A stretch of 64,000 nt of DNA from UMGS172 sp045546915 (lineage in GTDB: Bacteria; Bacillota; Clostridia; Oscillospirales; Acutalibacteraceae), in the NCBI GenBank assembly GCA_045546915.1, contig JAZQDU010000018.1, positions 87,029-151,028 on the forward strand, read 5' to 3'. How positions within the stretch are numbered: position 1 is the first letter of the stretch; every line of letters begins with the position of its first letter. This document shows, piece after piece, positions 32,691 to 40,865 of this stretch. Below the pieces are notes generated by a model. The model did no database searches and had not been told where the DNA came from. It was given only the letters and a program-made list of their open reading frames with translations. Made by a program: the position numbers and the translations under genes.

Positions 32691-33881
32691 TCACTTTATT
32701 CTTCTTGCTTCAAGATAATAACGCTTGTCAGCAGCGTGGCCCATTGAAAAAGTTTTTCTTGGTAAAGAGCCGTCTTTTAAAACAGCATCAAAAAGTTCTT
32801 CCTTTTTCATACCTTCAAAAATAAAACCTATTCTTCCCTCTTCATTACAAATCTTTTTAACCGAATTGGTTCCGTGAACGTAATCAATTTTGATTCTATT
32901 TTCTGCAATGTATTTATCTAACCATTGCTGTAAAGTTCCAACAGGAAGTTTGGCAGTAGGGTTGACCGATACGACATCTTCACCGTTTTTATAAACACAC
33001 AAGAATTTTTGAGCATCGCCGCTATCACTAATACCTAATGCAACCTTCATATCCTCAATAACCTTTTTAGGTTCAACACCGAAAAGTACACGGTAAATCG
33101 GCTCAAAATCAATGGCGTCGTCGTAAATGTTTACAACCTCAACCAAGGCAAATTTTGCTGCATCTTCAGGATTTATAATACTGCATTCCTTAGCAGATGC
33201 CAATGAATGGTTGCCATCGCCAACTGCAAACATCATACCGCCGTTTTTGTTGCCAAGCTCAGTAAAAGCATTACCGATATTTTTAGCATCTTCATCTGAT
33301 AACAACCACCCTTTAATATGACCGCCACCCTGCATAAGTTCAAAATCGTAAACACATTGCATACTATCGGTTTTTAATGACAACGGTTCAATAATTTTAC
33401 GCTCCGGGTCTTGTGCCAACATAAGCACATGAGGCAGTTCAAGCACAGCATCTTTTCTGATATTTACTCTCGGCGGTATACGTTCAATTACCGTTTCCTC
33501 GGTTGACCTGATTGCTGCATTACTGCCTTTGTGATAATCATAATCAGCAAGTGCAATTTTACCCAAAACACCATGACGCACAATGCCATTGGACTGAGTA
33601 CGCTCAATATAAATCATTTTATTTTTGTACTCTAAAAAAACATCATTTTCAAGGTATTTTTTCATGTTTTCATTTACGTTTGAAATGCGTTCTTCTGTAT
33701 TACCGTCTTCAAGATAAATTTCAGGTAAAGTAATTCTAAGGGTTGATTCACAATCACCTACAAAATTTTCAACCTCATCCCAATACTCTTTTTCGGAAGT
33801 AAATTGGTCACATGCAATTACCGACCACTTTTCAAAATTATCTCGTGGTAAAAGTATATCGGCAGGTAAAAACTTATTCAT
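32691..33881 (-). CDS. DUF1015 family protein
   Basis: A 396-residue member of DUF1015, a conserved family of unknown function seen in many anaerobes, sometimes near serine or phosphonate metabolism. Recognisable stretches are the N-terminal WSVIACDQFTSEKEYWDEV, the central FAVGDGNHSLASAKE (a strongly conserved GDGNHS), and the end FSMGHAADKRYYLEARRI. Start follows AAAAAGGATG. Downstream is the glycosyltransferase gene; no link between the two is known. Confidence 0.87.
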   Translation of the reverse strand: MNKFLPADILLPRDNFEKWSVIACDQFTSEKEYWDEVENFVGDCESTLRITLPEIYLEDGNTEERISNVNENMKKYLENDVFLEYKNKMIYIERTQSNGIVRHGVLGKIALADYDYHKGSNAAIRSTEETVIERIPPRVNIRKDAVLELPHVLMLAQDPERKIIEPLSLKTDSMQCVYDFELMQGGGHIKGWLLSDEDAKNIGNAFTELGNKNGGMMFAVGDGNHSLASAKECSIINPEDAAKFALVEVVNIYDDAIDFEPIYRVLFGVEPKKVIEDMKVALGISDSGDAQKFLCVYKNGEDVVSVNPTAKLPVGTLQQWLDKYIAENRIKIDYVHGTNSVKKICNEEGRIGFIFEGMKKEELFDAVLKDGSLPRKTFSMGHAADKRYYLEARRIK

Positions 33882-34015
33882 AAAATCATCCTTTTTGAAA
33901 ATATTTAATATCGTAAGTTAAAAATTAAGACACTAAACCTCATTATCTTTAACAGTATACTATTTAAAACATAAAAAGTCAACGATTCGAGCCTCACACG
34001 AAAAGGAAATTTATT

Positions 34016-35428
34016 ATGCGAAAAACAAAAATTGTCTGCACAATCGGTCCCGCTTGTTCTGATAAAAACACACTGTCACAAATGTGCAAAGCAGGAATGA
34101 ACGTTGCTCGACTTAACTTCTCACACGGAACTCATGAAGAACATCTTGAGAAAATTAATCTTATAAAAGAGGTTCGCCGGGAATTAGGCTTACCTATTGC
34201 TATCATGCTAGATACGAAAGGCCCTGAATACCGAATAAAAACCTTTAAAAATAATCAAATCACATTAAATAGCGGAGATATATTTACGTTTACAACCAAT
34301 GATGTTGTAGGTGACGAGCAAAAAGTGTCTGTCAGTTATAAAAATTTAACTAAGGACATGGAAATCGGTGATACAATTTTATTAAATAACGGTCTTATGT
34401 CTTTTGAAATTATTGAACTTAGTGATACCGACATTACCTGCAAAGTAATAGACGGCGGAGTTTTGTCTAATCAAAAGAGCATGAGTTTCCCAGGAAAAGT
34501 TTTAAAACAACAGTATTTAAGCGAGCAGGATAAAAGCGACCTAATATTCGGCATAAAAAACGGTATTGATTTTATTGCTTGTTCATTCGTTTCCTGCAAG
34601 CAGGACCTTCTTGATATAAATGAATTTCTAAAACAAAACGATGCTGATAACATTGATATTATTGCAAAAATAGAAAATCGTTCAGGTGTTGAAAACATAG
34701 AGGAAATTTGCAGTGTCTGTTCAGGAATTATGATAGGCAGAGGTGATATGGGTGTTGAGATTCCTTTTGAGGAACTGCCAGCCATACAGAAAAAACTTAT
34801 CACAAAATGCCGTCTTTTAGGGAAACGAGTAATTACTGCAACCGAAATGCTTGAATCGATGATTTCTAACCCAAGACCCACAAGAGCAGAGATTTCCGAT
34901 GTTGCCAATGCGGTATATGACGGGACAAGTGCTATAATGTTATCGGGAGAAACAGCCGCTGGTAAATACCCTGTTTTAACCGTCAGCACAATGTCAAAGA
35001 TTGCCGAGCAAACCGAACAGAATATTCACTATGCCAAACGTTTTTTGAATTCCGAATTTCAGATAAGAAACACAATTGATGCTATTTCACACGCAACCTG
35101 CGGTATGGCAATCGACATTAATGCAAAGGTAATAGCCGTTTGTTCAATATCAGGTATGACAGCAAGAATGGTATCTCGTTTTCGTTCCCCCGTTGATATT
35201 TTAGGTCTTACCACCAACGAAAAAACGTGGTATAAACTTGCTTTATCCTGGGGGGTTACGCCAAAACTGTGTGAAAAGTACGATTCAACCGATGTTTTAT
35301 TTTACACAGCAAAAAAGACAGCAACCGAAACATTTAATTTAAAAGAGCAAGACAAAATAGTTATAACCGGCGGAATGACTAATGGCATTTCAGGCAATAC
35401 AAACATGATAAAAATCGAAACAATTTAA
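34016..35428 (+). CDS. pyk: Pyruvate kinase
   Basis: Converts phosphoenolpyruvate and ADP to pyruvate and ATP. 470 residues, the short type without the C-terminal PEP-utilising extension found in bacilli. Visible: KIVCTIGPA at the start, NFSHG with the ATP-site residues, MLDTKGPEYR, the active-site Lys/Glu region IIAKIENRSGVENIEEI, GRGDMGVEIP, and ATEMLESMISNPRPTRAEISDVANAV. Start ATG after GAAAAGGAAATT. Stands alone, away from the pgk-tpiA-gpmI run 3 kb downstream. Confidence 0.96.
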   Translation: MRKTKIVCTIGPACSDKNTLSQMCKAGMNVARLNFSHGTHEEHLEKINLIKEVRRELGLPIAIMLDTKGPEYRIKTFKNNQITLNSGDIFTFTTNDVVGDEQKVSVSYKNLTKDMEIGDTILLNNGLMSFEIIELSDTDITCKVIDGGVLSNQKSMSFPGKVLKQQYLSEQDKSDLIFGIKNGIDFIACSFVSCKQDLLDINEFLKQNDADNIDIIAKIENRSGVENIEEICSVCSGIMIGRGDMGVEIPFEELPAIQKKLITKCRLLGKRVITATEMLESMISNPRPTRAEISDVANAVYDGTSAIMLSGETAAGKYPVLTVSTMSKIAEQTEQNIHYAKRFLNSEFQIRNTIDAISHATCGMAIDINAKVIAVCSISGMTARMVSRFRSPVDILGLTTNEKTWYKLALSWGVTPKLCEKYDSTDVLFYTAKKTATETFNLKEQDKIVITGGMTNGISGNTNMIKIETI

Positions 35429-35488
35429 GCTGTTTTACTTGTATTTTACCATTTATTAAAAATATTTTCAGTTTTACCAAAAAAAGTG

Positions 35489-35517
35489 TTGCAATTTGCG
35501 TTTTATGGTGATATTAT
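35489..35517 (+). promoter_or_regulatory. SigA promoter of rpsT with extended -10
   Basis: TTGCAA (35489-35494), 17 bases, TATTAT (35512-35517), with TG one base ahead of the -10. The following leader has a hairpin GGTATG/CATACC, possibly part of S20 autoregulation, which is inference. Confidence 0.7.
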
Positions 35518-35608
35518 ATACTCACTGTGATTTGCGAAATGGTATGTTTTTTCATACCTTACAACCTAAATTTAGGTAACGCAGGATATTTTTTAAGGAG
35601 GTGGAATC

Positions 35609-35872
35609 ATGCCTAACATTAAATCCGCCAAAAAGCGCGTTCTCATCGCTGAAGCTAACAACATGCGTAACAAGAGCTACACTTCCGCACTCAGAACTGC
35701 TATTAAGAAGGCTGACGCAGCCCTCGACAGCAATGCTGACAACAAAGCAGAGTGCGTAAAGGTTGCTGTTAAGAAAATCGACCAGGCTGTTACCAAAGGC
35801 ATCCTTCACAAGAACAATGCCGCAAGAAAGAAGTCTGCTCTCGTAGTACGTCTTAACAAAACCAACGCTTAA
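35609..35872 (+). CDS. rpsT: 30S ribosomal protein S20
   Basis: A basic 87-residue ribosomal protein that binds 16S rRNA early in 30S assembly. PNIKSAKKRVLIAEANNMRNKSYTSALRTAIKK is the S20 N-terminal helix, and the C-terminal half ends NAARKKSALVVRLNK. Strong AAGGAGG before the ATG. Codon choice (AAG, CTC, AAC) differs from the neighbours in the way usual for highly expressed genes. Followed by its own terminator. Confidence 0.97.
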   Translation: MPNIKSAKKRVLIAEANNMRNKSYTSALRTAIKKADAALDSNADNKAECVKVAVKKIDQAVTKGILHKNNAARKKSALVVRLNKTNA

Positions 35873-35888
35873 TTGCATGACGAAATAA

Positions 35889-35918
35889 CGGCTACCGTAT
35901 TAAACGGTAGCCTTTTTC
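35889..35918 (+). terminator. Terminator of rpsT
   Basis: GGCTACCGT/ACGGTAGCC stem with a five-base loop, followed by TTTTT. Confidence 0.92.
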
Positions 35919-35954
35919 GTTTTTATATGTTTTTTTAAAATCAGAGGTGAGTTT

Positions 35955-36320
35955 ATGACTTTAGAAGAAAGACATAAGTTAGTTAAATCTTATTTAGGAA
36001 AAACAGTAACCATAAAAATTGACCGCCCAATAGGTTACATTCATAAAAAGAAAGAAAAAATTCTCCACTACCCTATTAACTACGGCTATATTGAGGGTGT
36101 TTTTGGCGGCGACGGTGAGGAACTTGACGTCTATCTTTTAGGTGTAGATGTACCCGTTAACGAATATGAATGTAAAATCATAGGCATTGTTTATCGCGAA
36201 AACGATGTTGAGGATAAATTGATAGCCGCACCCGAAAACACAAACTTTACAAAAGAACAAATTGAGCAATCTATTAATTTTCAAGAAAAATATTATAAAA
36301 CTCACATTGAAACTATATAA
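35955..36320 (+). CDS. Short inorganic pyrophosphatase-like protein
   Basis: A 121-residue protein with parts of the family I inorganic pyrophosphatase pattern: DRPIGYIHKKKEKILHYPINYGYIEGVF, then GGDGEELDVYLLGVD, where the acidic residues correspond to the metal-binding DxxPxD region. Normal enzymes are about 170 residues; this one ends early, about 50 residues short of the family C-terminus. Similar short forms occur in Clostridia. Start supported by AGAGGTGAGTTT. Whether it hydrolyses pyrophosphate is uncertain. Confidence 0.75.
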   Translation: MTLEERHKLVKSYLGKTVTIKIDRPIGYIHKKKEKILHYPINYGYIEGVFGGDGEELDVYLLGVDVPVNEYECKIIGIVYRENDVEDKLIAAPENTNFTKEQIEQSINFQEKYYKTHIETI

Positions 36321-36326
36321 TGCAAA

Positions 36327-36360
36327 AATCCCGAACAGAAATTTCTGTTCGTGATTTTTT
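36327..36360. terminator. Terminator after the pyrophosphatase gene
   Basis: CGAACAGAAATTTCTGTTCG palindrome flanked by AATC/GATT and a TTTTTT run on the plus strand; it can act in both directions. Confidence 0.85.
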
Positions 36361-36457
36361 ATTCTTCGTTAATATCGCTTTGCGTTTGCTCAGCCAATGT
36401 CTCGTCTTGCTTTTCTTTCTTAATTTTTGTGATTTTTAAGTACAAATTATAAAAATT
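36359..36457 (-). pseudogene. 3 prime remnant of a lost protein gene
   Basis: On the minus strand an open frame runs without a start from a TAA near 36458 to a TAA stop at 36359-36361. Its last 25 codons give a charged, protein-like tail (KITKIKKEKQ, then DETLAEQ and SDINEE). It stops exactly at the pyrophosphatase terminator. The upstream part is AT-rich with an inverted GTACAA/TTGTAC pair, and no start or ribosome binding site exists, so it looks like the surviving end of a deleted gene. Confidence 0.4.
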
Positions 36458-36520
36458 ATATTATTGTACTTGAAGCACATTTTCAATTAAAGTATAAAAT
36501 ATCTAAAACATTTAAAAAAT

Positions 36521-36548
36521 AAAGACACCTTCTCAAAAGGTGTCTTTT
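36521..36548 (-). terminator. Terminator of the zinc-ribbon membrane protein gene
   Basis: AAGACACCTT/AAGGTGTCTT stem with a four-base loop and T-rich flank on the minus strand. Confidence 0.85.
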
Positions 36549-36556
36549 CTTACGTC

Positions 36557-37327
36557 TTAAAATGTTACTTTACATTTTTGACATTCGTAAGTTTTATTAA
36601 TCTTATTAGATGCTAATCCGAAGAATCCGAATGATATTCCTCTATTAATAACAGATAACTTCTTTAGGTTCGTGCTTCCACATATTGGGCATTTTGGGAC
36701 ACTTAAATCTTCTTCTGTTTCACCGCGATAAGAATTTAATATCTCATCAAAATCATCAATTCCAACGTTATTTTCAGTATTTGCAGACATTTTGTCATAT
36801 AGTTTAGATATTAATTTGTCGTATTCGGCATTAACCCGACGAGCATCGATAATATGAACAACGGTAATAAACAAAGCCAAAGCCAAGCAGAGTAAACACG
36901 GAATTCCAAACGGTCCCCAAAATCCCATTTGTCCGCCATTTTTGATGTCGTTTTCGAGACTTGCTTTTAAAAATACCGAAAAAATAACAACGCAATTAGC
37001 ACTAACACAAACTATAAACGGAATAACCTTTTTAAACTTTAAAAGTACAAATGCCGCAATCATTAAACAAATTGCAATGACAAGGGTGATTAAATGCATT
37101 CTTTCTTGATTGTATGCTAAAATCATTGTTTGTGTGCTTTTATCGGCATACTCCATCATGGTAAACATATTACCAAACATAACAACCATTGACATCATAA
37201 TTTCGTAAACAGCAAATATGTAAAATAAAACAACAAAAACCTTTAACTCTTTACTGCCTACAGTGAGTTTTTTACCTTTTCTTGCCTCGATTTTGGCATA
37301 TTTCAATATATTCTTATTTTTTTTCAT
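36557..37327 (-). CDS. Hypothetical membrane protein with C-terminal zinc ribbon
   Basis: A protein of about 256 residues that I cannot assign. A basic N-terminus (KKNKNILKYAKIEARKGKK), four hydrophobic helices in the first 165 residues and a C-terminal zinc ribbon with CPICGSTNLKKL and YECQKCKVTF. Similar architecture occurs in uncharacterised gut Firmicutes proteins. The ATG at 37327 (AAGGAGTTACT upstream) is preferred to the longest frame, which starts 78 bases earlier without a ribosome binding site. Diverges from trmL. Confidence 0.7.
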   Translation of the reverse strand: MKKNKNILKYAKIEARKGKKLTVGSKELKVFVVLFYIFAVYEIMMSMVVMFGNMFTMMEYADKSTQTMILAYNQERMHLITLVIAICLMIAAFVLLKFKKVIPFIVCVSANCVVIFSVFLKASLENDIKNGGQMGFWGPFGIPCLLCLALALFITVVHIIDARRVNAEYDKLISKLYDKMSANTENNVGIDDFDEILNSYRGETEEDLSVPKCPICGSTNLKKLSVINRGISFGFFGLASNKINKTYECQKCKVTF

Positions 37328-37448
37328 AGTAACTCCTTGATTAATGCCTAATTTGTGATAAAATAACATTGATATAATACTACTATCAATCGATAATTTT
37401 GTCAAGAATCATTGATTTAACTCAACAAAAACGCAAAGGAAAATTATA

Positions 37449-37964
37449 ATGCCAACCTTAAATATTGTACTTGTTGAACCGGAAATTCCGCAAAACGCAG
37501 GAAACATTGCAAGAACCTGTGCCGCCACCGGCGCAAGACTGCACATAATTAAGCCAATGGGGTTTACAATTGACGACAAAAAGTTGAAAAGAGCAGGGCT
37601 TGATTATTGGTACCTATTGGATATCACCTACTACGAAAACTTAGACGATTTCTTTAATAAAAACAAAGGGCAATATGCATTTTTCACTACAAAAGGCAGA
37701 AAAACCCATTCCGATTATGTTTATAAAGATAATTGCTATCTGTTCTTTGGCAAAGAAACCAAAGGTTTGCCTGAAGAACTGCTGTTAAAACACCCTGACG
37801 AATGTGTCAGATTGCCTATGATTGGTGAAGCGAGAAGCCTTAATTTATCAAATACCGTTTGCGTCGGAGTTTATGAAGTTTTGCGACAGTGGAACTACCC
37901 GGAACTGCAAAACAAGGGAGAATTACATAACTACAGGTGGGATGACAGTAATGAAATATCATAA
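37449..37964 (+). CDS. trmL: tRNA (cytidine/uridine(34)-2'-O)-methyltransferase
   Basis: A SPOUT-class methyltransferase that methylates the ribose of wobble base 34 in tRNA(Leu). 171 residues: LNIVLVEPEIPQNAGNIARTCAATG at the start, GARLHIIKPMGF, LFFGKETKGLPEELL, and the trefoil-knot end LPMIGEARSLNLSNTVCVGVYE with the SAM-binding loop. ATG follows CAAAGGAAAATTATA. Its last 14 bases overlap the next gene in another frame. Confidence 0.96.
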   Translation: MPTLNIVLVEPEIPQNAGNIARTCAATGARLHIIKPMGFTIDDKKLKRAGLDYWYLLDITYYENLDDFFNKNKGQYAFFTTKGRKTHSDYVYKDNCYLFFGKETKGLPEELLLKHPDECVRLPMIGEARSLNLSNTVCVGVYEVLRQWNYPELQNKGELHNYRWDDSNEIS

Positions 37965-38655
37965 TATATTCGTTTTATTTTTGTGCCTAATATTAGTTTT
38001 GTGTTTTTCAGGTTGCGGTAAAAAATTTGAGGATAACTATACCCAAATTTCATTACCGTCGCGTCCTGAAAAGGTTATCGATACTTCGAGTGATGACTTT
38101 TATGAAGATATTGGCGACGGAATACCGGACAATACGCTTGTCCCTATATCTGACTATATAGTTGGAATAAAGATTGATTTGAAATACGCTTCTACCGATA
38201 ATTTTACTAAGAAAAAAATATATGATTTCAGCGTACCTTATTTAAGATACGGAACAGTCAAGAAACTGAAAGCCGTACAAAACGAACTTAAAACAAAGGG
38301 TTATGAACTGATAATCTACGATGCATATAGGCCTACTTCGGCTCAGGATAAACTTTGGGAAATCTGCCCCGACCCAAAATATGTATCCGACCCATCAAAG
38401 GGTTATACTAACCACTGTCGGGGAAACACTGTTGATGTAACTTTAATCAAAATTGACGGTACAACCGTTAAAATGCCATCAAAATTCGATGAATTTTCCG
38501 AACTTGCCAACCGCGATTATTCTGATGTTTCTCGCGAACAGGCAAATAATTCGCAACTTCTCGAAGACTTTATGAAAAAGCATGGATTTAAGCCTTACTA
38601 CGGTGAATGGTGGCATTATACCGATGTTGATAACTACGATATCGTTAAAGAATAA
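37951..38655 (+). CDS. M15-family D-Ala-D-Ala dipeptidase-like lipoprotein (VanX/DdpX type)
   Basis: A 234-residue lipoprotein: residues 1-21 form a signal with lipobox FSGC. The mature part is a VanX-type zinc D,D-dipeptidase domain: YDAYRPTSAQ, zinc ligands in NHCRGNTVDV (His and Asp) and GEWWHYTDV (Glu and His). The exported location suggests it recycles wall D-Ala-D-Ala dipeptides or acts on wall peptides rather than giving glycopeptide resistance, since no van genes are nearby. The longer frame starting at 37822 lies inside trmL; AGGTGG supports the ATG at 37951. Confidence 0.88.
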   Translation: MKYHNIFVLFLCLILVLCFSGCGKKFEDNYTQISLPSRPEKVIDTSSDDFYEDIGDGIPDNTLVPISDYIVGIKIDLKYASTDNFTKKKIYDFSVPYLRYGTVKKLKAVQNELKTKGYELIIYDAYRPTSAQDKLWEICPDPKYVSDPSKGYTNHCRGNTVDVTLIKIDGTTVKMPSKFDEFSELANRDYSDVSREQANNSQLLEDFMKKHGFKPYYGEWWHYTDVDNYDIVKE

Positions 38656-38706
38656 TAAATATTGGTATTTTTTTCAAAAAAACGTGCTTTAATTTGTAAT
38701 ATTATC

Positions 38707-38735
38707 TTGAAAAATTTTAAATAATAGTATAAAAT
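38707..38735 (+). promoter_or_regulatory. SigA promoter of pgk-tpiA-gpmI
   Basis: TTGAAA (38707-38712), 17 bases, TAAAAT (38730-38735), 46 bases ahead of pgk. Confidence 0.7.
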
Positions 38736-38781
38736 AAGATTGTTCAAAATTTGACAATATATTTGAAAGGAAGTTTTCGAA

Positions 38782-39993
38782 ATGTCAGTATTAAACAAAA
38801 AGACGGTTGATGATATCAACGTTAAGGGCAAAAGAGTTCTTGTTCGTTGCGATTTCAACGTTCCCCTTAAGAACGGAGTTATCACCGACGAAAACAGAAT
38901 TGTTGCAGCACTCCCCACTATTAAGAAACTTATTAACCACGGCGGTAAGGTTATTCTTTGCTCGCACCTCGGTAAACCGAAGGGCGAGCCCAAACCTGAA
39001 CTCAGCCTTGCACCCGTTGCAAAACGTCTTTCCGAGCATTTGGGAAAAGATGTTGTTTTTGCCGCTGATGACACAGTTGTTGGTGAAAATGCAAAGGCTG
39101 CTGTTGCCGCTATGAACGACGGCGACGTTGTTCTTTTGCAGAACACCCGTTACAGAGCTGAAGAAACCAAGAACGGCGAAGCTCTCTCTAAAGAGCTTGC
39201 TTCTCTTTGCGAAATCTATGTTAACGATGCTTTCGGCGCAGCACACAGAGCACACTGTTCTACCGTAGGTGTTACACAGTACGTTGAAGAAGCTGCTGTT
39301 GGCTACCTTATGCAAAAAGAACTTAAGTTCCTCGGCGGTGCTGTTGAAAACCCTGCCCGTCCTTTTGTTACCATTTTAGGTGGTGCAAAGGTTGCAGACA
39401 AACTTCCTGTTATTGAAAACCTCCTTACCAAAGCTGACACCGTTATTGTTGGCGGCGGTATGGCTTACACCTTCCTCGCAGCTAAAGGTTACGGCGTTGG
39501 CACTTCCCTTCTTGACGAGAAAAAAATTGAGTACTGCAAAGAAATGATGGCTAAGGCAGAGGCTAACGGCGTTAAACTTCTCCTTCCTATCGACTGCACT
39601 GTTGGTAAAGTATTCCCCGACCCCATCGACGGTCCTGTTGAGATTATCGTTGTTGATGCAGATAAGATTCCCAGCGACCATATGGGCCTTGATATTGGTA
39701 CTAAAACTGCTGCTATGTTTGCAGAAGCAGTTAAGAGTGCTAAAACCGTTGTTTGGAACGGACCTATGGGCGTATTTGAGAATCCCACACTTGCTAAAGG
39801 TACCATCGCAGTAGCTAAGAGCCTTGCTGAAACCGATGCTGTTACCATCATCGGCGGCGGTGATTCGGCTGCTGCTGTTAACACCTTAGGTTTTGGTCCT
39901 AAGATGAGCCATATCTCTACCGGTGGCGGTGCTTCTCTTGAGTTCCTTGAGGGTAAAGAACTTCCCGGTATCGCAGCAGTTAACGATAAATAA
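38782..39993 (+). CDS. pgk: Phosphoglycerate kinase
   Basis: Makes ATP from 1,3-bisphosphoglycerate in glycolysis. 403 residues, full length: RVLVRCDFNVPL near the N-terminus, LCSHLGKPKGEP, NDAFGAAHRAH, TILGGAKVADK, and the nucleotide-binding end TIIGGGDSAAAV and STGGGASLEFLEGKELPG. GAAAGGAAG before the ATG. Codons are strongly biased to CTT/GTT/AAC/GGC forms, as in other highly expressed genes of this window. First gene of the lower-glycolysis run. gapA is not next to it here. Confidence 0.98.
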   Translation: MSVLNKKTVDDINVKGKRVLVRCDFNVPLKNGVITDENRIVAALPTIKKLINHGGKVILCSHLGKPKGEPKPELSLAPVAKRLSEHLGKDVVFAADDTVVGENAKAAVAAMNDGDVVLLQNTRYRAEETKNGEALSKELASLCEIYVNDAFGAAHRAHCSTVGVTQYVEEAAVGYLMQKELKFLGGAVENPARPFVTILGGAKVADKLPVIENLLTKADTVIVGGGMAYTFLAAKGYGVGTSLLDEKKIEYCKEMMAKAEANGVKLLLPIDCTVGKVFPDPIDGPVEIIVVDADKIPSDHMGLDIGTKTAAMFAEAVKSAKTVVWNGPMGVFENPTLAKGTIAVAKSLAETDAVTIIGGGDSAAAVNTLGFGPKMSHISTGGGASLEFLEGKELPGIAAVNDK

Positions 39994-40080
39994 TTAATTC
40001 TATTTTTAAAAAACGCGGCACGAGGTACAACTTGTGCCGCAGTTTCAATGTATAAAGCATATTTTTTGGAGGAAATAATA

Positions 40081-40848
40081 ATGAATAAGACTTTAAGAAA
40101 TGCCGTTATTGCAGGTAACTGGAAAATGAACAAAACTCCCGCAGAAACAACTGCGCTTATTAACGAAATGAAACCTCTCGTAGCAGGTGCCGACTGCAAG
40201 GTTGTACTTTGTGTACCATTTATTGATATCCCTGCCGCTGTTGCCGCTGCAGAAGGTTCTAATATTGAAATCGGTGCTGAGAACGTTCACTTTAAAGAAA
40301 GCGGTGCTTATACCGGTGAAATTTCGGCACAGATGCTCGTTGAAAGCGGCGTAAAGTATGTTGTTATCGGTCACAGCGAACGCAGACAGTATTTTGGTGA
40401 AACCGACCAAACTGTTAACCTTCGCACCCTTGCCGCTCTTAATGCAGGTCTTACCGCAATTGTATGTGTTGGTGAAACTTTGGAGCAAAGAGAACTCGGT
40501 TACACAGAAACTTTGCTTAAATTCCAGACTAAAATGGCACTTACCAACGTAACCAAAGAGCAACTTAAAAATGTAATTATCGCATACGAACCGGTTTGGG
40601 CAATCGGTACAGGTGTTACCGCTACTGCCGAGCAGGCTGATGAAGGCAACGGATTTGTACGTGACGCCATTGCCGAGGTTTATGGCAAGGATGTTGCCGA
40701 AACCGTTACTATTCAGTACGGCGGTTCTATGAACGCTAAAAATGCTGACGAACTCGTTGCAAAGGTTAATGTTGACGGTGGTCTTATTGGCGGTGCTTCC
40801 TTAAAAGCTGAAGATTTTGCAGTTATCGTTAAGGCAGCAAGTAAATAA
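40081..40848 (+). CDS. tpiA: Triose-phosphate isomerase
   Basis: Interconverts dihydroxyacetone phosphate and glyceraldehyde 3-phosphate. 255 residues with the catalytic Lys in AGNWKMN, catalytic His in GHSERRQYFGE, catalytic Glu in AYEPVWAIGTG and the phosphate loop QYGGSMNAKNA with GGLIGGASL. The longest frame begins 33 bases upstream; TTGGAGGAAATAATA before the ATG at 40081 sets the start. Lies between pgk and gpmI with short gaps. Confidence 0.98.
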   Translation: MNKTLRNAVIAGNWKMNKTPAETTALINEMKPLVAGADCKVVLCVPFIDIPAAVAAAEGSNIEIGAENVHFKESGAYTGEISAQMLVESGVKYVVIGHSERRQYFGETDQTVNLRTLAALNAGLTAIVCVGETLEQRELGYTETLLKFQTKMALTNVTKEQLKNVIIAYEPVWAIGTGVTATAEQADEGNGFVRDAIAEVYGKDVAETVTIQYGGSMNAKNADELVAKVNVDGGLIGGASLKAEDFAVIVKAASK

Positions 40849-40865
40849 TAAAAAGGAAATTTGAA

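Noticed and set aside
33990..34000. GAGCCTCAC near 33990, also found at the 5 prime end of the RNA units
   Set aside because: Only nine bases match and no other unit element is present around it.
37822..37950. Extended N-terminus of the M15 lipoprotein
   Set aside because: It lies within trmL in another frame. A normal lipoprotein signal begins at 37951 with a ribosome binding site.
37951..38655. A vancomycin resistance (vanX) gene
   Set aside because: It is an exported lipoprotein and no vanH, vanA-type ligase or vanRS genes are near.
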